DNA of 64,000 bases. Source: Brevibacterium siliguriense. Its GTDB lineage: Bacteria > Actinomycetota > Actinomycetes > Actinomycetales > Brevibacteriaceae. The first letter of the stretch is position 1. Every line of letters starts with the position of its first letter. This document shows, one piece after another, positions 60,313 through 64,000 of this stretch. The notes under the pieces were generated by a model that saw nothing but the letters and a program-made list of their open reading frames with translations, did no database searches and was not told the DNA's origin. The translations under genes and the position numbers were made by a program. The stretch is from NCBI RefSeq assembly GCF_900105315.1, contig NZ_LT629766.1, positions 248,001 through 312,000 on the forward strand. The letters run 5' to 3'.

Positions 60313-60922
60313 TCATTGTCGTCTCCACCAGCCTGCACCCGGTCAGCACCTCGGCGTTGGCGGCGATGAGCCGAAAGATGTCTTCGGCGTCGAGCGGGGT
60401 TCCGCCCATGAAGTGAAGCCCGTAGGCGTCTTCGAGGGCCACGAGGTTGCTCGCCACCGTCCCCACAGGCAGTGTCATCGTGAAGGCTCCGGAATCGACG
60501 CCCTCGTTGAGGACCGCGGCATAGAGCGAGACCTCTAGCCGGTAGAGCTCGGCCATGAGACCGGCATGGAAACTATCTCTGTACGCATGGGTATGCAGCT
60601 CATTGAGCACTTGGAAGTCGACGTCGTCGCGGGAGCGCGGGATGCCGCTGCGGATGATCCTGGCCAGCTTGGCCTCCGGAGTCTCACCTGCGATCCCCTG
60701 CTCGCGCCGATTCCAGTAGAACCGTGACACTGCGTCCTCGTGCACCTCACGCACGAGGTTTCCGAGGTCGGGATAGTAGTACGCCACCGAACCGGCACCC
60801 AGCTCTGAGTGCGCGGCAACGTCGATGGTGCGCAGCCCGTTGAGCCCGCGCTGCGCGATCGCCTGCTTCGCCGCCTGCACCAGCTGTGCACGGCGTCCCG
60901 CCTGATTCTTCGGTCGTGCCAT
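60305..60922 (-). CDS. TetR-family regulator (BetI-like)
   Basis: A 205-residue TetR regulator. The HTH is at 10-60 (RAQLVQAAKQAIAQRGLNGL, then SELGAGSVAYYYPDLGNL) and the C-terminal helical domain follows with the BetI-type LNELHTHAYRDSFHAGLMAEL. ATG 60922 (MARPKNQAG) is chosen; the open frame extends 34 codons further without support. It is divergent from the APC permease and amine oxidase over 137 bp and probably represses them until the amine or aldehyde is present. Confidence 0.87.
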   Translation of the reverse strand: MARPKNQAGRRAQLVQAAKQAIAQRGLNGLRTIDVAAHSELGAGSVAYYYPDLGNLVREVHEDAVSRFYWNRREQGIAGETPEAKLARIIRSGIPRSRDDVDFQVLNELHTHAYRDSFHAGLMAELYRLEVSLYAAVLNEGVDSGAFTMTLPVGTVASNLVALEDAYGLHFMGGTPLDAEDIFRLIAANAEVLTGCRLVETTMTR

Positions 60923-61004
60923 GACCCCATTATCTCCTGAAGTGATGCAGGCAAACGCAGATCGGTATAGCCGCACCTCTGTCAATCGACGGCCGCCCGT
61001 GCAA

Positions 61005-61028
61005 TTCTTTACGGTGTAACTCAAAGAA
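61005..61028. promoter_or_regulatory. Candidate TetR operator
   Basis: TTCTTT at 61005-61010 and AAAGAA at 61023-61028 form an inverted repeat with 12 bases between, in the divergent gap between the TetR gene and the permease. Position right before the permease's ribosome site (AGGAGG at 61051) suits repression. Sequence support is limited to the short arms. Confidence 0.35.
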
Positions 61029-61059
61029 CTCTATCGGACGCCCACTCACAAGGAGGTGG

Positions 61060-62616
61060 ATGGTGTCTTCCCTCGAACGCACGACCGCATACGCGGACGA
61101 ACAGAAGCAGCATCTGAAGAAGACGCTCGGCCGATTCGACATCGTGCTCATCGTCATGTCGGCGGTATTGAGCATTGAGGTCCTCGCCGAGACTGCGGGA
61201 TTCGGCGCGGAGACCTTCACCTGGACACTCGTCCTCGCGATCTTCTTCCTCGTGCCCTACGCGCTCGTCTTCGCCGAGACCGGCAGCACCTTCGTCGGTG
61301 AGGGCGGAGCCTATATCTGGGTCCGCCAGGCCTTCGGCCGGCCGTTCGGTGCGATCGCCTCGATACTGAGCTGGGTCACCCAGCCGGTATGGGTCGGCGG
61401 TTCGATGGCGTTCCTCGCCACCGGCACCTGGAACCAGTTCATCAGTCCGCTCGAGGCCGGGTCGATCGGCGACTGGATCTTCAAGATCGTCTTCATCTGG
61501 ATCACGGTGATCGCGGCAATTCTGTCGTTGGCGAAGGCGAAGTGGCTGCCCACGCTCGGCGGCGTGCTCAAGGTCATCTTCATCGCGTTCTTCCTCTTCA
61601 CCACGATCATCTACGCCGCCCAGCACGGGGTTCAGCCTCTCCACCTCTCGGATTTCAGCCCCAGCCTCGGCGGTTTCCTCGGGCTTGTGCCGCTCCTGCT
61701 CTTCTCTTACCTCGGGTTCGAGGCTTCGAACAGCGCGTCGGACGAGATGAAGAACCCGAAGAAGGACATCCCCGCCGCGATCGCACGTTCCGGTTTCATC
61801 TCCGCGCTCTGCTATCTCCTGCCCGTACTCGCCATGCTGCTCGTGTTGCCGACCGAGACGATCACCGGCATCGGCGGGCTCCTCGACGCGGTGCAGACGG
61901 TATTCACTGTCTATGGGCCCGCTGCCGAGGTCATGGTCGTGCTCGCAGCACTGATGTTCGTCATCATCCTCGCCTCTCAAGGCGCGGCCTGGATGATCAT
62001 GAGCGATCGAATGCAGGCACTGACTGCGGCCGACGGAGCATTCTTCGGAGGCTTCTTCGGCAAGATCTCGCGCGCCCTGGGCACACCGGTCAACGTCAAC
62101 CTGCTCTCGGGCACCGTCGCCACGGTGTTCCTCATCGCGGCCATGCAGCTCAGCGGTGATGCCGGCGCACTGTTCGGAGTCGTCCTCTCGATCTCCATCT
62201 CGACCTTCCTGCTCAGCTACTTGCTCATCATCCCCGCGGCCATCAAGTTGCGGTGGAAGCATCCCGACATCGAACGCCCCTTCCGGGTGCCTGTCGGAAA
62301 TGTCGGGTTCAGCATCCTCGGCGGCATCGCCTTCCTCTGGATCCTGCTCGGCTCCTGGGTTGCGATCTTCCCCGGCACGCTCGACCGGCTCTTCGGGCAG
62401 GAGTACAACTTCCTCGACGAATGGGGCGTCGATCAGGGACCGTTCACGGCGCTCACTCTCGGCACCCTCGGCGCCCTCGCCGCGCTGGCTCTCATCGGAT
62501 ACGTCCGCGGACACCGGGTCCGCGTCTTCCGCCCCACACCCGCCGATCCTCAGGATCTGCTCGACGACCTCGACCCCGCTCTCGACAGCAAACTCGATAC
62601 ACAGAAAGGCATGTGA
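61060..62616 (+). CDS. APC-superfamily amino acid/amine permease
   Basis: A 518-residue 12-helix permease of the amino acid-polyamine-organocation superfamily. GRFDIVLIVMSAVLSIEVLA starts helix 1, the loop FAETGSTFVGEGGAYIWVRQ is a strong APC mark with the Gly-Glu-Gly-Gly substrate segment, and LLLFSYLGFEASNSASDEMK is in helix 6. The C-terminal tail after 490 is cytoplasmic. It is 6 bp before the copper amine oxidase, so it almost surely imports the amine oxidised by that enzyme. Start ATG 61060 lies after AAGGAGG; GTG 61063 is also possible. Confidence 0.88.
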   Translation: MVSSLERTTAYADEQKQHLKKTLGRFDIVLIVMSAVLSIEVLAETAGFGAETFTWTLVLAIFFLVPYALVFAETGSTFVGEGGAYIWVRQAFGRPFGAIASILSWVTQPVWVGGSMAFLATGTWNQFISPLEAGSIGDWIFKIVFIWITVIAAILSLAKAKWLPTLGGVLKVIFIAFFLFTTIIYAAQHGVQPLHLSDFSPSLGGFLGLVPLLLFSYLGFEASNSASDEMKNPKKDIPAAIARSGFISALCYLLPVLAMLLVLPTETITGIGGLLDAVQTVFTVYGPAAEVMVVLAALMFVIILASQGAAWMIMSDRMQALTAADGAFFGGFFGKISRALGTPVNVNLLSGTVATVFLIAAMQLSGDAGALFGVVLSISISTFLLSYLLIIPAAIKLRWKHPDIERPFRVPVGNVGFSILGGIAFLWILLGSWVAIFPGTLDRLFGQEYNFLDEWGVDQGPFTALTLGTLGALAALALIGYVRGHRVRVFRPTPADPQDLLDDLDPALDSKLDTQKGM

Positions 62617-62622
62617 AGACTC

Positions 62623-64000
62623 ATGACTGCACCGACAACGACCGCCGTCGGCACTTCGACTGCACATCCCCTCGACCGCCTGACTGGTGAGGAGATCGAG
62701 CTCAACCGGGCCATCATCGTCGATGCCGGCCACGTGAGCGAACAGACGCTGTTCGCGCTCGTCAGCCTCGTCGAACCGGATAAGCGCGAGGTCATCGCAG
62801 GTGCCACCGACCTCGACCGCCGCGTGCGCTCGCTCATCATCGATCGCGACACCGGAGAGCAGACGGAGCTCCTCGTCTCGCTGACCGAGCGCAAGGTCCT
62901 CTTCGCCCGCGTGCTCGATGTCGCGGCCGAGGGTCAGGCTCCGATCACCATGACCGAGTACGAAGAGGCCGAGCAGATGATCCGCAACGATGCCACATGG
63001 CGTGCCGCCGTCGCAGCGCGCGGCATCACCGACATCGAGACCGTGCGCATCTGCGCGCTCTCAGCCGGATGCTTCGACATTCCCGGAGAGGCCGGGCGCC
63101 GCCTCGTCCGCGGTTCGTCCTTCATCCAGTCGGACCCGCAGGACAATGCATGGGCGCATCCGCTCGAGGGGCTAGTCGCCTACCTCGACCTCAACACCGG
63201 TGAGGTCGTCGAGGTCGTCGACACCGATATCGTCCCCGTGCCCCAGGAACGCTTCGACTACCACCTCGATTCCTGGCTTCCCGAGCCGCGAACGACGCAG
63301 AAGCCGATCGAGATCACCCAGCCCGAGGGCGCGAGCTTCACCCTGAACGGGGATGTCCTCGATTGGGAGAAGTGGCAGGTGCGACTCGGCTTCGACCCGG
63401 TCGAAGGCCTCGTGCTGCATCAGATCAGCTTCGATGACGAGGGCGAGCGCCGCCCCATCGTCTACCGCGCCTCGGTGGCGGAAATGGTCGTCCCCTATGG
63501 CGACCCCAGTCCAGTGCGCTTCTGGCAGAACTACTTCGACGCCGGCGAGTACTCGATGGGCAAGAGCGCGAACTCACTCGAACTCGGGTGCGACTGCCTC
63601 GGCAAGATCCACTACTCCGATGCGGTGCTCGCCGATGATCAGGGGCATGCGCACACGATCACGAACGCCATCTGCATCCACGAGGAGGATGCAGGGATCC
63701 TGTTCAAGCACACCGATGAGTTCACCGGCGCCGTCGATGTGCGCCGCAACCGCCGCCTCGTCATCTCCTTCTTCATCACCGTCGGCAACTACGACTACGG
63801 CTTCTACTGGTACCTCTACCTCGACGGCACAATCGAGCTCGAGTGCAAGGCGACCGGCATCGTCTACACCGCCGCGTACGGTGACGAGGCTCAGCGTCAG
63901 CGCTGGTCGTCCCCGCTCGGCGATGAGGGACTGGGCATGCCGTTCCACCAGCACATGTTCTGTGCTCGGCTCGATATGCAGGTCGACGGCATCGCCAACG
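62623..64000 (+). CDS. Copper amine oxidase (primary amine oxidase), partial
   Basis: The first 459 codons of a copper-containing amine oxidase; the gene runs off the right edge. The catalytic base Asp306 is in NYFDAGEYSMGKSANSLELG, the topaquinone precursor Tyr390 in TVGNYDYGFYW, and the first two copper His are 442 and 444 in FHQHMFC. The 84-residue gap between base and TPQ equals that of Arthrobacter amine oxidase. It oxidises a primary amine to an aldehyde with H2O2 and ammonia. The ATG 62623 is 6 bp after the permease stop. TetR at 60922 and an aldehyde dehydrogenase nearby complete a classic amine-utilisation unit. Confidence 0.9.
   Translation, partial: MTAPTTTAVGTSTAHPLDRLTGEEIELNRAIIVDAGHVSEQTLFALVSLVEPDKREVIAGATDLDRRVRSLIIDRDTGEQTELLVSLTERKVLFARVLDVAAEGQAPITMTEYEEAEQMIRNDATWRAAVAARGITDIETVRICALSAGCFDIPGEAGRRLVRGSSFIQSDPQDNAWAHPLEGLVAYLDLNTGEVVEVVDTDIVPVPQERFDYHLDSWLPEPRTTQKPIEITQPEGASFTLNGDVLDWEKWQVRLGFDPVEGLVLHQISFDDEGERRPIVYRASVAEMVVPYGDPSPVRFWQNYFDAGEYSMGKSANSLELGCDCLGKIHYSDAVLADDQGHAHTITNAICIHEEDAGILFKHTDEFTGAVDVRRNRRLVISFFITVGNYDYGFYWYLYLDGTIELECKATGIVYTAAYGDEAQRQRWSSPLGDEGLGMPFHQHMFCARLDMQVDGIAN

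Noticed and set aside
61021..62733. 570-codon minus-strand acidic frame opposite the APC permease
   Set aside because: It spans the permease and the start of the amine oxidase and is an antisense shadow, rich in Glu, Asp and Arg.

Overview
The window reads as a chromosome segment of a high-GC actinomycete. Lgt, a DUF222/HNH (13E12-type) protein, MerR, GntR and CsoR-family regulators, 4-bp stop/start overlaps and strong G/C at third codon positions all fit. The mix of MHS-type transporters, amine and amide catabolism and a secreted lipase suggests a Brevibacterium-like organism, but genus is an inference. No rRNA, tRNA, CRISPR array, insertion sequence or replication origin was recognised.

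Layout. 1-2211: end of an NCS1 permease and a secreted lipase. 2246-9069: a minus-strand amide/ureide-nitrogen operon (LysR, MHS transporter, M20 carbamoylase-type hydrolase, two amidases). 9438-13564: a DUF222/HNH gene with a decayed 5' end, lgt, a 40-bp tandem repeat and a thioesterase-like gene. 13709-18171: aminotransferase, SDR, cupin and a divergent amine-oxidising flavoprotein. 18254-26585: a catabolic cluster (fused E1, E2, two SDRs, a cyclase fragment, an MHS transporter) divergent from a GntR regulator and a VOC protein. 26729-33730: mixed housekeeping and accessory genes, including a MerR-type promoter in front of a small-multidrug-export pair.

33878-39433: a tiny secreted two-cysteine protein, a SNF2 helicase, and a CstR-type persulfide-responsive locus with two operators, a small Cys-rich protein and a persulfide dioxygenase-rhodanese fusion. 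39488-40636: a perfect AT-rich palindrome and a frameshifted, lower-GC HsdR-N-like nuclease gene. 40802-50070: glutaminase-STAS, a MatC-like carrier and, divergent from it, a glyoxylate-type operon (class V aminotransferase, FAD/Fe-S oxidase, CaiB CoA-transferase, crotonase). 50091-53651: VOC, aspartase, flavin monooxygenase. 53851-60214: a second LysR-led cluster (RidA, DUF1028, M20 amidohydrolase, MHS transporter, aldehyde dehydrogenase). 60305-64000: TetR, an APC permease and a copper amine oxidase running off the end.

The catabolic clusters share one plan: a divergent or upstream regulator, an importer, a hydrolase or oxidase that opens the substrate, and an enzyme feeding central metabolism. 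Two genes (39540-40636 and 43950-45112) are each broken by what looks like one missing G in a GGGG run, and two others lack a clean 5' end, so small indel errors in the assembly are a real possibility. The most promising less-described items are the RidA-DUF1028-M20 cluster, the E1/E2-SDR-cyclase cluster, the small Cys-rich partner of the persulfide dioxygenase, and the secreted two-cysteine peptide.
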